A stretch of 64,000 bases of DNA, from NCBI GenBank assembly GCA_963740205.1, contig CAVUDD010000002.1:496001-560000 (forward strand), read 5' to 3'. Below the pieces are notes generated by a model. The model worked only from the letters and a program-made list of their open reading frames with translations. It ran no database searches and was not told where the DNA came from. Positions 8,216 through 16,147 of the stretch are shown here, piece by piece (within the stretch, counting starts at the first letter, position 1; every line of letters starts with the position of its first letter). The DNA is from UBA2137 sp963740205. Lineage in GTDB: Bacteria > Pseudomonadota > Alphaproteobacteria > Micavibrionales > Micavibrionaceae. The position numbers and the translations under genes were made by a program.

Positions 8216-9073
8216 ATGAAAAAATCGTGGACGGAATTTTACTGGAATGCTTTGAAACAAATTTATTGGGTTTCTAGTTACGTTGGCATGAAATCAATAC
8301 CAAGGGGTAAATGGTCTATTGAAGGAGACAAAATATGTGTTCCAAAAGAATTAGTCAGTATGGATGGTCCGCTTTATACACGACAACGAAAAATTGATGA
8401 TTATTTTATCTACATGCGTCGACAGGAAGAAACTTTAAATCATCTGTTCAATTTCGTATTTGGCATACTTCCAAGTGAAATCATTTGCAAACTATTCGGT
8501 AACGCTTTCGATTTTGAAAGAAAAGAGCACTTCTTGAGTTTGAATGATGATATGGCAGAACGCTATAGCTGGGGTAAATTTGAAAATAGAACGCAGGTAG
8601 ACGGTTTTTTTGTTTCGAAGAATACTATTTTAGCAGTTGAATTGAAATTCAATGCAAAAACCTCAAGAGATCAACTTGCAAAATATATATCTTTGATGAT
8701 TTCAGAACAAGATTTCTCTAAAAACAAAAAAAACTTATATTTGTTATATATACTCAATAAAGACGAACAAATCTTAGAAAAACAACTTGGATTTGACTAC
8801 AGAGACCTTTCTTCTCAAAAAGCTGATATTTTTATCGATAGTGTCAAAAATAGTTACATTAATAATCACCTCAGAAATAACTATGGTCCTTTCAAAGACG
8901 TATTGGAGAGAATTGAAATCAGAGGAATTACATGGGAGAAATTTTCAAATGATATTGAAAGTTATATGAATGGATTATCAGACAATGTCGGTGACAAGAC
9001 GATTTATAATTTATTAAATGGATTAAATTACGAAATTAAAAAGCACCCTTTGTCCAATATGAAACCTAATTAA
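8216..9073 (+). CDS. putative PD-(D/E)XK-type nuclease-like protein
   Basis: 285 residues from ATG 8216; a TTG at 8168 would overlap the methyltransferase and is less likely. The central part carries a nuclease-like set: QVDGFF (Asp129), then VELKFNAK (Glu142, Lys144) and RDQLAKY (Gln153). The D, ExK and Q order and spacing resemble the PD-(D/E)XK core (PD-(D/E)XK transposase or RecB-like nuclease families). The gene is visibly richer in A+T than its neighbours, with many AAA/AAT codons, which suggests recent transfer. I recognise no named family. Its end overlaps the convergent dusB gene by four bases. Confidence 0.5.
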   Translation: MKKSWTEFYWNALKQIYWVSSYVGMKSIPRGKWSIEGDKICVPKELVSMDGPLYTRQRKIDDYFIYMRRQEETLNHLFNFVFGILPSEIICKLFGNAFDFERKEHFLSLNDDMAERYSWGKFENRTQVDGFFVSKNTILAVELKFNAKTSRDQLAKYISLMISEQDFSKNKKNLYLLYILNKDEQILEKQLGFDYRDLSSQKADIFIDSVKNSYINNHLRNNYGPFKDVLERIEIRGITWEKFSNDIESYMNGLSDNVGDKTIYNLLNGLNYEIKKHPLSNMKPN

Positions 9074-10044
9074 ACCCGCTCCAAAAAGAATTCATTTAAC
9101 ATCTGCTTAACCTGTTCGGGGTCTTTGACCGTATTGATTGATTTTCTGAACTCGCCTGCATTGGGCAGGTGCTTGCAATACCACGCCAGATGTTTGCGCG
9201 CCAAGGGCACGCCCGTATATTCACCGTAATAATCCAGCATCGCATCGTAGTGCTTGAGAACCAGTTTATGAATTTCATCCATTGATGGCGGTGGCGGGAT
9301 TTTACCAGTTTTTAGGTAATCCATTGTTTGACGCAAGAGCCACGGTTGCCCCTCGCTTGCGCGTCCAATCATCACACCATCTGCGCCCGATATATCCATG
9401 GCACGTTTGGCATCTTGTGGTGTGCCTATATCGCCGTTGACGATAACAGGAAGGTTGACCGCATCCTTTACCATCCTTACCGCCTGCCAGTCCGCATTAC
9501 CGCGATACATCTGGGTGCGGGTGCGACCATGGACGGTAATCATCTTTATGCCGACATCCTCGGCGGCCTTTGCAAGGATTGGCGCGTTCAAATTATCCTC
9601 GTCCCAGCCAAGGCGCATTTTGACGGTGACGGGTACATTTACCGCCTTTACCGTTTCCTCCATGATTTTGATGGCGAGTGGTTCATCCTGCATGAGAGCA
9701 GAGCCTGCGAATTTTTTGACAATCTTTTTTACAGGGCAACCGAAATTGATATCGATAATGGCAGCCCCCCTGTCGACATTCAGCTTTGCCGCCTCTGCCA
9801 TGATATCTGGCTCGCACCCCGCCAGTTGCACAGCCATCGGGAATTCCTCGGCGTAATCGGCATTGTTATGACGCAGGGAGGAACTGCCCTCTTGAAACAT
9901 AGCGCGAGAGGCAATCATTTCGGAAAAGACCAGTCCAGCACCATATTCCTTAACAATTTTCCTGAACGGCAGGTCGCTTACGCCCGACATGGGCGCAAGG
10001 AATACAGGATCATCAATATATATGTCACCAATTGTGAAGGTCAT
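9070..10044 (-). CDS. dusB: tRNA-dihydrouridine synthase DusB
   Basis: 324 residues, the normal DusB length. FMN-dependent TIM barrel: VFLAPMSGVSDLPFRKIV at about 14-31, the catalytic Cys103 in DINFGCPVKKIVKKFAGSAL, KMRLGWDE, MITVHGRTRTQMYRGNADW near 175-193, VIVNGDIGTPQDA, and ADGVMIGRASEGQPWLL. The C-terminal helical tRNA-binding domain follows from about 250. The enzyme reduces uridine to dihydrouridine in the tRNA D-loop. In many proteobacteria dusB precedes ntrB/ntrC or fis; here it stands alone. Confidence 0.92.
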   Translation of the reverse strand: MTFTIGDIYIDDPVFLAPMSGVSDLPFRKIVKEYGAGLVFSEMIASRAMFQEGSSSLRHNNADYAEEFPMAVQLAGCEPDIMAEAAKLNVDRGAAIIDINFGCPVKKIVKKFAGSALMQDEPLAIKIMEETVKAVNVPVTVKMRLGWDEDNLNAPILAKAAEDVGIKMITVHGRTRTQMYRGNADWQAVRMVKDAVNLPVIVNGDIGTPQDAKRAMDISGADGVMIGRASEGQPWLLRQTMDYLKTGKIPPPPSMDEIHKLVLKHYDAMLDYYGEYTGVPLARKHLAWYCKHLPNAGEFRKSINTVKDPEQVKQMLNEFFLERV

Positions 10045-10096
10045 ACCTGTCTTTTACTTGGTTTTAGAGGATTGTGTCAAAAATAAGATATAAAAT

Positions 10097-10126
10097 TTGA
10101 CATAATTATAAAACTGGTGTTATAAC
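10097..10126 (+). promoter_or_regulatory. sigma-70-type promoter of the acidic repeat protein gene
   Basis: TTGACA (10097-10102), an 18-base spacer and TATAAC (10121-10126), about 40 bases upstream of the start at 10166. The -35 is perfect and the -10 is five of six. Confidence 0.5.
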
Positions 10127-10165
10127 ACTGGACGAATTTTATTTGCCATAACTTTGGAGGCTGAC

Positions 10166-10870
10166 ATGAGACTATTTAATTACATAGCGGGAATTGATGA
10201 TCGTTATATTGAGGAAGATGAAAATCAAACCAACGAACTTATCTATGATATTTGGGGTGGCCCAGAGTATGTTCACCTCCCAATCCTTGACGATGGTGAC
10301 GGTCAGATACCTGTACTTAAAGCTCCCGCAGAAAACGACCCTGACCTTATCCTTGATAACGGCATCGGTGGCCCCGCTATTATGCAGCTCCCTACCTTAG
10401 ATGATGGCGTTGGTGGTCCTGAGCAAGTTCAACTCCCTGTTCTTGATAATGGTGATGGACAACCCCCTGTTCTTCAATTGCCAGAAGCTCAAATTACGGC
10501 AGAGTTAGATCAACGCCCACTTCTCGTTGAAAAAATTGTTTGCGTATATCCAGAACTGGATGACCCAAAAGACATCTCTGATGAAAAATTAATATGTGTG
10601 TATCCAGAACTGGATACTCCTAAAGAAGTCACCGTTTGCGTATATCCAGACCTTGATGTGAAGGAAATTATTTCAGACTTGGTTTGTGTATACCCAGAAT
10701 TAGATACGAAAAAGGATATCTCCTTGGATAATTTACTGGAAAGTAATGGCTTGGGTGAAACGTCTGCAAAGGTTTCTATGCAAGCCAACGATACACCTCA
10801 AGCTAGCGGTGTCGATAACACATCTCATTTGAATGCTGAACTACCCGTTAATACGGACGTGATGATTTAA
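10166..10870 (+). CDS. acidic two-repeat protein of unknown function (LPxLDDGxGGP and CVYPELD repeats)
   Basis: 234 residues from ATG 10166, chosen because GGAGG lies at 10156-10160; a TTG upstream at 10154 would include that site. The N-terminal half repeats a Gly/Asp/Pro unit of about 22-25 residues (VHLPILDDGDGQIPVLK, MQLPTLDDGVGGPEQV, VQLPVLDNGDGQPPVL). The second half has four copies of (V/I)CVYP(E/D)LD spaced 16-21 residues apart, each followed by an acidic/Lys linker. There is no signal peptide or membrane helix. The tail is Ser/Asn/Thr-rich. I recognise no family. It is monocistronic, between its own promoter and a terminator. Confidence 0.7.
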   Translation: MRLFNYIAGIDDRYIEEDENQTNELIYDIWGGPEYVHLPILDDGDGQIPVLKAPAENDPDLILDNGIGGPAIMQLPTLDDGVGGPEQVQLPVLDNGDGQPPVLQLPEAQITAELDQRPLLVEKIVCVYPELDDPKDISDEKLICVYPELDTPKEVTVCVYPDLDVKEIISDLVCVYPELDTKKDISLDNLLESNGLGETSAKVSMQANDTPQASGVDNTSHLNAELPVNTDVMI

Positions 10871-10892
10871 TTTTTTATTTATAAGAGTTTTT

Positions 10893-10921
10893 AAAAACCT
10901 GTCCTAGTGGCAGGTTTTTTT
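10893..10921 (+). terminator. rho-independent terminator
   Basis: AAACCTG - loop - CAGGTTT followed by T7, 23 bases after the stop of the acidic repeat protein gene. Confidence 0.8.
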
Positions 10922-11020
10922 ATGTCTGTGCTTAATTTCAAGGTTATTGGCGTTTTTAGATAGGAATATGCTACACTGAAAAAAGAATCTTAAATAAAAC
11001 TTCTAAAAAGGATTAAAAAA

Positions 11021-11206
11021 ATGGACGGATATTGCGTTAAATGTAAAGAAAAAGGCGCCACTATGGAGGGCGTTGCCATTCATAAAACTGCCAAGGGTGG
11101 TTACATGGCCAAAGGGAAACACGGCAAGTGTGGAACTACAATTTGTAAGATCATGTCCAAGGACAATGCTGAAAAAGCAATGAAAGACGGCGTGCCTAAG
11201 GGCTAA
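11021..11206 (+). CDS. DUF5679-like small zinc-ribbon protein
   Basis: 61 residues. It starts MDGYCVKCKEKGATMEG and continues MAKGKHGKCGTTICKIM, giving two cysteine pairs (CVKC and CGTTIC) in the layout of DUF5679 proteins, which carry a short zinc-ribbon-like fold. The C-terminal 15 residues are basic and Ala-rich. Function unknown; size and cysteines suggest a nucleic-acid or protein-binding finger. AAAAGGA precedes the start. It is a stand-alone gene followed by a strong hairpin. Confidence 0.65.
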   Translation: MDGYCVKCKEKGATMEGVAIHKTAKGGYMAKGKHGKCGTTICKIMSKDNAEKAMKDGVPKG

Positions 11207-11235
11207 GCTTCTCTTCACAATTTAAATTTAAATGA

Positions 11236-11262
11236 CACCGCTTGTGATTTTTACAAGCGGTG
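11236..11262 (+). terminator. hairpin terminator after the DUF5679-like gene
   Basis: Perfect 10-bp stem CACCGCTTGT / ACAAGCGGTG with a 7-base loop; the following T tract is short. It covers a GTG (11260) that could otherwise be taken as the start of the next gene. Confidence 0.6.
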
Positions 11263-11289
11263 CGTTTGTATCTGGGGTATAAGACGCGC

Positions 11290-12471
11290 ATGGATAAATC
11301 ATATGATGTCATTATTATTGGTGCGGGTGCTGCGGGATTAATGTGTGCCATTGAGGCGGGTAAACGTGGGCGCAAGGTTTGGATAATCGATCACGCGCAA
11401 AAGACAGCCGAGAAAATCAGGATATCAGGTGGTGGGCGTTGTAATTTTACCAATGTCTTTACCGCGCCCGCGACATTTCTGTCCGAGAATAAGCATTTTT
11501 GTAAATCAGCCCTAAGCCAATACACGCAAAATGACTTTATTAATCTCGTGAAGAAACACGGCATTCAATTCCACGAGAAAAAATTCGGACAACTGTTTTG
11601 CGATGAGTCAGCCAAACAAATTATCGAGATGTTATTGACCGAATGTCGAGAGAATGGTGTTCAACTTGATATGGATACTCAGGTTCAAAACATTGAAAGA
11701 AATGAAAAAGGCTTTATTATAAAAACGAACCGTATCGAAGTTATTTGTGACTCTTTGGTGATTGCAACAGGCGGTTTGTCCATTCCCAAAATTGGTGCCA
11801 CAAAATTCGGATACGAGGTAGCGCGTAAATTCGGACTTAATGTTTTACCAACACGCGCAGGTCTTGTTCCCCTCACCTTTCAAAATGAATTACTCGAGCG
11901 TTGCAAGGAATTGTCAGGCCTATCAGTCGAGGCAACTGTCACCTACAAAAATACCAGCTTTTCCGAGGGGCTTTTATTTACACATCGCGGTCTAAGTGGG
12001 CCATCCATTTTGCAAATATCCTCCTATTGGAAAGAAGGCGATGAAATCATTGTTAACCTTGCACCAGACACGGATATGTTTGCCATCCTTAAAGAACGTA
12101 AAAACACCAATCCTAAACAAGAGGCGCATAATGTGGTGTCCGAGGTCTTGCCCAAGCGTTTGGCGCAAAGCATTTGCGAGGCCACAAAGATTGATGGGCG
12201 CTTGGCTGATTTAACCGATGCAAAGCTTGCAGAACTTGGGGACGCCGTGAATGACTGGCGTATAAAACCCAGTGGCACAGAAGGTTACAGAACTGCCGAG
12301 GTCACGCTTGGTGGTGTTGATACAGACGAGATTTCCTCCAAAACTATGGAGGCCAAAAAACAGGCTGGCCTTTATTTCATTGGCGAGGTGTTGGATGTTA
12401 CAGGCCATCTTGGAGGATTTAATTTCCAATGGGCCTGGTCATCTGGCTATGTTGCTGGGCAGTATGTTTAG
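11290..12471 (+). CDS. HI0933/BaiN-family NAD(P)/FAD-dependent oxidoreductase
   Basis: 393 residues from ATG 11290. The earlier GTG at 11260 lies in the terminator hairpin of the previous gene. The N-terminal dinucleotide fold is DVIIIGAGAAGLMCAIEAGKRG, followed by the family hallmark KIRISGGGRCNFTNV near residue 45, LVIATGGLSIPKIGATKFGYEVA near 155 and the C-terminal GEVLDVTGHLGGFNFQWAWSSGYVAG. This is the YhiN/HI0933 flavoprotein family. A few members reduce bile acids or act with tRNA modification; the role here is unknown. Confidence 0.85.
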   Translation: MDKSYDVIIIGAGAAGLMCAIEAGKRGRKVWIIDHAQKTAEKIRISGGGRCNFTNVFTAPATFLSENKHFCKSALSQYTQNDFINLVKKHGIQFHEKKFGQLFCDESAKQIIEMLLTECRENGVQLDMDTQVQNIERNEKGFIIKTNRIEVICDSLVIATGGLSIPKIGATKFGYEVARKFGLNVLPTRAGLVPLTFQNELLERCKELSGLSVEATVTYKNTSFSEGLLFTHRGLSGPSILQISSYWKEGDEIIVNLAPDTDMFAILKERKNTNPKQEAHNVVSEVLPKRLAQSICEATKIDGRLADLTDAKLAELGDAVNDWRIKPSGTEGYRTAEVTLGGVDTDEISSKTMEAKKQAGLYFIGEVLDVTGHLGGFNFQWAWSSGYVAGQYV

Positions 12472-12472
12472 T

Positions 12473-13207
12473 TTAGAATGATTTCTTGATAAACAATCTC
12501 ACAGCATGGTCGGCCGCACCCTCGGATACACCAGCCCTGTAACCTGTTTCATAAGAAAACCAAGGTGTCTTACCAATCAACACAGGGCCTATCGTATGGT
12601 TTTGTTCGCTGTAACTTGTTGATTCTGTGATATCACCAAATCTGTTAAAACTTTCAAAGCCCAACTTGATTGTGTCGCTCATGTCACGAGTAGCACGTGC
12701 ACGCCATTCAAACGTAAGGTCATCTTCTCTTTCCGCACCGACATCTGTTGAGAATATTTGATTAAACCTTACATCCCAAAGCCCTGCCTCGTCTGGTGTA
12801 AAGGCCTGAATCAATCTCCACGAAAAATCGTCAGGCTTTTTATCGCCATCAGCTAGCGTATAGGAAAAGCGCCCACCTAAATCAATGCGTGACTCCTTGC
12901 GATCAAGAAACTGAAAACGGTTTTCCCAAGTAAGACCTGCATGTTCATAGCTATCACCACTACGCTTATCCTGACGAATGATTAGCCTTGGCGCCCACCA
13001 ATCGGTCACACCATAATCAAAATGTAATCTCGATTGCAGGCGGTTATCCTGACTTTCGCTATCATTATCTGTTTGGAAACCAGCACGCGCCTCAACCTCT
13101 AGCTTTCCTTTTGTAACGCTTGCCCCACTCACGCCGCTGACGGTTTGTGCGGACGCTGGCACTGCCACAACTACAAAAAATGCTACTAGGTAGAAAAACT
13201 TTTTCAT
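12473..13207 (-). CDS. outer-membrane beta-barrel-like protein of unknown function
   Basis: 244 residues. A Sec signal peptide MKKFFYLVAFFVVVAVPASAQ ends at a clear AxA site near residue 20. The mature part has alternating polar/aromatic strands (RLHFDYGVTDWWAPRLIIRQ, SRIDLGGRFSYTLADG, KLGFESFNRFGDI) and ends in Phe (RLFIKKSF), the usual C-terminal signature of an outer-membrane barrel. About 8-10 strands can be drawn. No known family is recognised. Its 3' end meets the flavoprotein gene almost end to end. Confidence 0.65.
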   Translation of the reverse strand: MKKFFYLVAFFVVVAVPASAQTVSGVSGASVTKGKLEVEARAGFQTDNDSESQDNRLQSRLHFDYGVTDWWAPRLIIRQDKRSGDSYEHAGLTWENRFQFLDRKESRIDLGGRFSYTLADGDKKPDDFSWRLIQAFTPDEAGLWDVRFNQIFSTDVGAEREDDLTFEWRARATRDMSDTIKLGFESFNRFGDITESTSYSEQNHTIGPVLIGKTPWFSYETGYRAGVSEGAADHAVRLFIKKSF

Positions 13208-13294
13208 CGGAAATATCCCTCGTTCTCGATTTATGTGCTAGATTTTGATGACATTTTAAAGTGATTAAATCAACAACTAAGAGACAATCAACAC

Positions 13295-13900
13295 ATGTTT
13301 GACGCAAGAATTAGACCCCTTATTGACCCACCATTAAATGCGTTTGGCAAGACACTCGCTAAACTAGGGGTTCATGCAAATCATATTACAATATTCAGCC
13401 TTGTTGCTGGACTGATTGCGGCGATAAGTATTTTTTACGCGTTCTATATAACAGCGTTGATATTTATCATTATAAGCAGGCTTGGTGATGGTTTGGACGG
13501 TGCAGTTGCACGAGCCACTCATAAAACAGCCTTTGGTGGTTATTTGGATATTGTCTGTGACTTTATATTCTATGTTTCCGTTCCATTGGCGTTTGGATTT
13601 TCTAATCCTGAATATCTCCCCTATGCACTTATACTAGTGGCAAGTTTCACCCTGACAGGGGTTAGCTTTTTGGCTTTTGCAAGTATCGCTGCGGAAAAAG
13701 GACTTGCAACAAAAGCGCACGGCGAGAAGAGTTTTTTCTATAGTACTGGTATAGCCGAGGGTACAGAAACAATCATTGCTTTTATACTCATGTGTCTAGT
13801 GCCTCAGCATTTCATCGTGATAGCAACGCTATTTGCAGCAATGTGTTTTTTGACCGTTGCCCAAAGAACAGTATCCGCTTACTTTACTTTTCAAACTTGA
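13295..13900 (+). CDS. CDP-alcohol phosphatidyltransferase family protein
   Basis: 201 residues with about six membrane helices. The family signature DG-x2-A-R-x8-G-x3-D-x3-D is complete at about residues 65-89 (GDGLDGAVARATHK..GGYLDIVCD). These integral membrane enzymes transfer a phosphoalcohol from a CDP-linked donor, as in PgsA or PssA. The acceptor cannot be told from sequence; short sequence-diverged members like this one are usually unassigned. Confidence 0.8.
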   Translation: MFDARIRPLIDPPLNAFGKTLAKLGVHANHITIFSLVAGLIAAISIFYAFYITALIFIIISRLGDGLDGAVARATHKTAFGGYLDIVCDFIFYVSVPLAFGFSNPEYLPYALILVASFTLTGVSFLAFASIAAEKGLATKAHGEKSFFYSTGIAEGTETIIAFILMCLVPQHFIVIATLFAAMCFLTVAQRTVSAYFTFQT

Positions 13901-13999
13901 TAATAAAATGAGTTGAATATTATGCTTCTTCGTCGTTTTATAAGTTTCACATCTTTACAAAAAAGAGAGTAATACACTTAAAAATTAAGAGGAAAACCA

Positions 14000-14845
14000 A
14001 TGCGTTGGCAAAATCGTAGAAGAAGTTCAAATGTAAGTGACCGCAGAGGTATGGGCGGTAAAACTGTTGCTGGAGGAGGCCTTACCTTTATTGCCATAGG
14101 TATTGTTGTTGCCCTACTTGGTGGTGACCCAAGTTCCTTTTTATCCGAAGGTATTTCACGCACAATTCAATCTGCTTCTGTTGAGGAGAAAATCCCAGAA
14201 GACCAACAAAACGAACTTGCCGAATTTGTGTCAGTTGTTTTGGCTGAAACTGAAGACACTTGGAGTAAGAAATTTGCAGAGAATAATGCGGATTACCCAG
14301 AGCCTACTCTTGTTTTATTTTCTGGTGGTGTAAGCTCAGCCTGTGGACGTGCAACAGCTGCGGTTGGGCCATTTTACTGCCCAACAGATCAAAGCCTGTA
14401 TATTGATCTCAATTTTTTCTATGACCTTAAAAACCGACATGACGCCCCCGGTGATTTCGCACAGGCCTATGTGATTGCACACGAAGTCGGTCACCATGTA
14501 CAAAATGTGTTTGGTATCCTAGATCAGACTAATGCAGCTAAACGTCGTTCAACAGAGAAGGAAGCCAATAAAATATCTGTCCGTACAGAATTAATGGCGG
14601 ATTGTCTTGCAGGTGTTTGGGCAAACGACACAAGCGCGAAGGGATTACTTGATGAAGGGGATATAGAAGAAGCCCTGAAGGCTGCAAGCCAAATTGGTGA
14701 TGATCGCTTACAAAAACAAGGGCGTGGCTACGTCGTTCCTGACTCTTTTACGCACGGAAGCAGCGACCAAAGATATACTTGGTTTAAACGCGGTTTTGAT
14801 TCAGGCGACATTGATACATGCGATACGTTTAAATCGGCTATCTAG
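14000..14845 (+). CDS. YpfJ-type neutral zinc metallopeptidase (membrane-anchored)
   Basis: 281 residues. The N-terminus MRWQNRRRSSNVSDRRGMGG followed by a Gly-rich membrane helix (about 22-42) is typical of the YpfJ/KPN_02809 zinc-metallopeptidase family. The zinc site is HEVGHHVQ at 161-168; further family blocks are CGRATAAVGPFYCPTDQSLYID and ELMADCLAGVW (third metal ligand Glu). The C-terminus FTHGSSDQRYTWFKRGFDSGD matches the family. Likely a membrane-tethered protease with an outside-facing domain; substrate unknown. Confidence 0.85.
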   Translation: MRWQNRRRSSNVSDRRGMGGKTVAGGGLTFIAIGIVVALLGGDPSSFLSEGISRTIQSASVEEKIPEDQQNELAEFVSVVLAETEDTWSKKFAENNADYPEPTLVLFSGGVSSACGRATAAVGPFYCPTDQSLYIDLNFFYDLKNRHDAPGDFAQAYVIAHEVGHHVQNVFGILDQTNAAKRRSTEKEANKISVRTELMADCLAGVWANDTSAKGLLDEGDIEEALKAASQIGDDRLQKQGRGYVVPDSFTHGSSDQRYTWFKRGFDSGDIDTCDTFKSAI

Positions 14846-14916
14846 AGCGTCCAAACAATGAAAGCTGTTTCAGCCATATACTTGAGATATGTAGTTTTCT
14901 ATGTCATGTTTTTTAA

Positions 14917-16147
14917 ATGGAAAAAATTGAATTTGAAGGCTCTCAAGGCAGCTAAATTAGCCGCGCGTATCGATAAACCAAAAGGCAACATCACAGCATA
15001 CGCTCTATTTGCCCACTGCTTCACCTGCAGTAAGGATGTATTTGCGGCTTCTCGTATTGCCAAATCTCTGACCAATCGAGGCATCGCCGTATTACGTTTT
15101 GATTTTACCGGATTAGGTGCCAGTGAGGGCGAATTTGCGAACACTAATTTCACCTCAAACGTCCAAGACTTAGTCAAAGCAGCCGACTACATGCGCGAGA
15201 ATTTGAAAGCACCTACTATTCTTATTGGACATTCCCTAGGAGGAGCTGCCGTTCTTGTCGCAGCCTCTCAAATTAACGAAGCAAAAGCTGTTGTTACTAT
15301 TGGCGCACCCGCGGACGCTGCTCATGTTGCCGATAATTTTAGCGATAAAAAAGCTGAAATCATGGAAAAAGGCGAGGCTGAAGTTTGTCTTGCAGGACGG
15401 TCATTCCAAATTAAGAAGCAATTTTTAGATGACATCAATTCTCAGAATTTAAAAGACCATATAGCAAATTTAGATAAAGCATTGCTTATCATGCACGCCC
15501 CCTTTGACGATATTGTGGGTATTGAAAATGCTGCGACTATATTTACGCAAGCCAAACACCCAAAAAGTTTTATAACATTAGACGATGCAGATCACCTTCT
15601 GACAAAGCATGAGGATGCGGAATATGCAGCTCATATTATCGCTACATGGTCTGAACGCTATATTCCTCTGACTAAAGATGTATCTAATTTGAACTTAAAT
15701 AAACTTGAAGACGGCACGGTTTTAGTACGCTCTACAGGTAAGGGAAAATTCCAACAACAAATATTAGTTGGCGAACATGAACTTCTTTCTGACGAACCTA
15801 AAAACTACGGCGGAGACGAAACAGGCCCAACGCCCTATGACTTTCTTAAAATGGCCTTAGGGGCGTGCAAATCAATGACCTTACAAATGTATGCCGATAG
15901 AAAAAATTGGCCTTTAGAAGGCGTTGAAGTTGAAGTCACACATGATAAAATTCATGCCGAGGATTGTGCTGCTTGTGAAACGACAGAAGGTAAAGTTGAT
16001 CAATTTAATTGCACTATCACTATTAAGGGTAATAACCTATCCGATCAGCAAAAAGACAGGCTGATGGAAATTGCCGACAAATGCCCAGTACACAAAACTC
16101 TACAAAATGAAGTCATTATTAGGAAAACTAAAAATGAGAATGCTTAG
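14917..16147 (+). CDS. bifunctional alpha/beta hydrolase - OsmC family protein (one-base frameshift near the start)
   Basis: The main frame encodes an alpha/beta hydrolase (FAHCFTCSKDVFAASRI, FDFTGLGASEGEFANTNF, nucleophile elbow GHSLGG) fused to an OsmC/Ohr-type domain in the last 140 residues (GGDETGPTPYDFLKMALGACKSM and KCPVHKTL, the two redox cysteines). The expected family N-terminus MEKIEFEGSQG is present in another frame from ATG 14917 and stops at TAA 14953-14955. Dropping T14953 joins both and gives 409 residues, the usual length of this fusion family. Without that correction the protein would have to start at an unrelated ATG at 14858 or 14905. OsmC domains reduce organic peroxides. 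Confidence 0.8.

Noticed and set aside
11260..11290. GTG at 11260 as start of the HI0933-family flavoprotein
   Set aside because: It lies in the 3' arm of a perfect 10-bp hairpin that ends the previous gene; ATG 11290 opens directly into the family N-terminus.
14858..14916. ATG 14858 or 14905 as start of the hydrolase/OsmC gene
   Set aside because: The resulting N-terminus has no family likeness, whereas the expected MEKIEFEGSQG lies in the other frame from 14917.
14917..14960. Programmed +1 frameshifting at the extra-base sites
   Set aside because: The sites in hydrolase/OsmC, PA2169-like, FliD and PodJ-like genes share no slippery motif, and none of these families is known for recoding.
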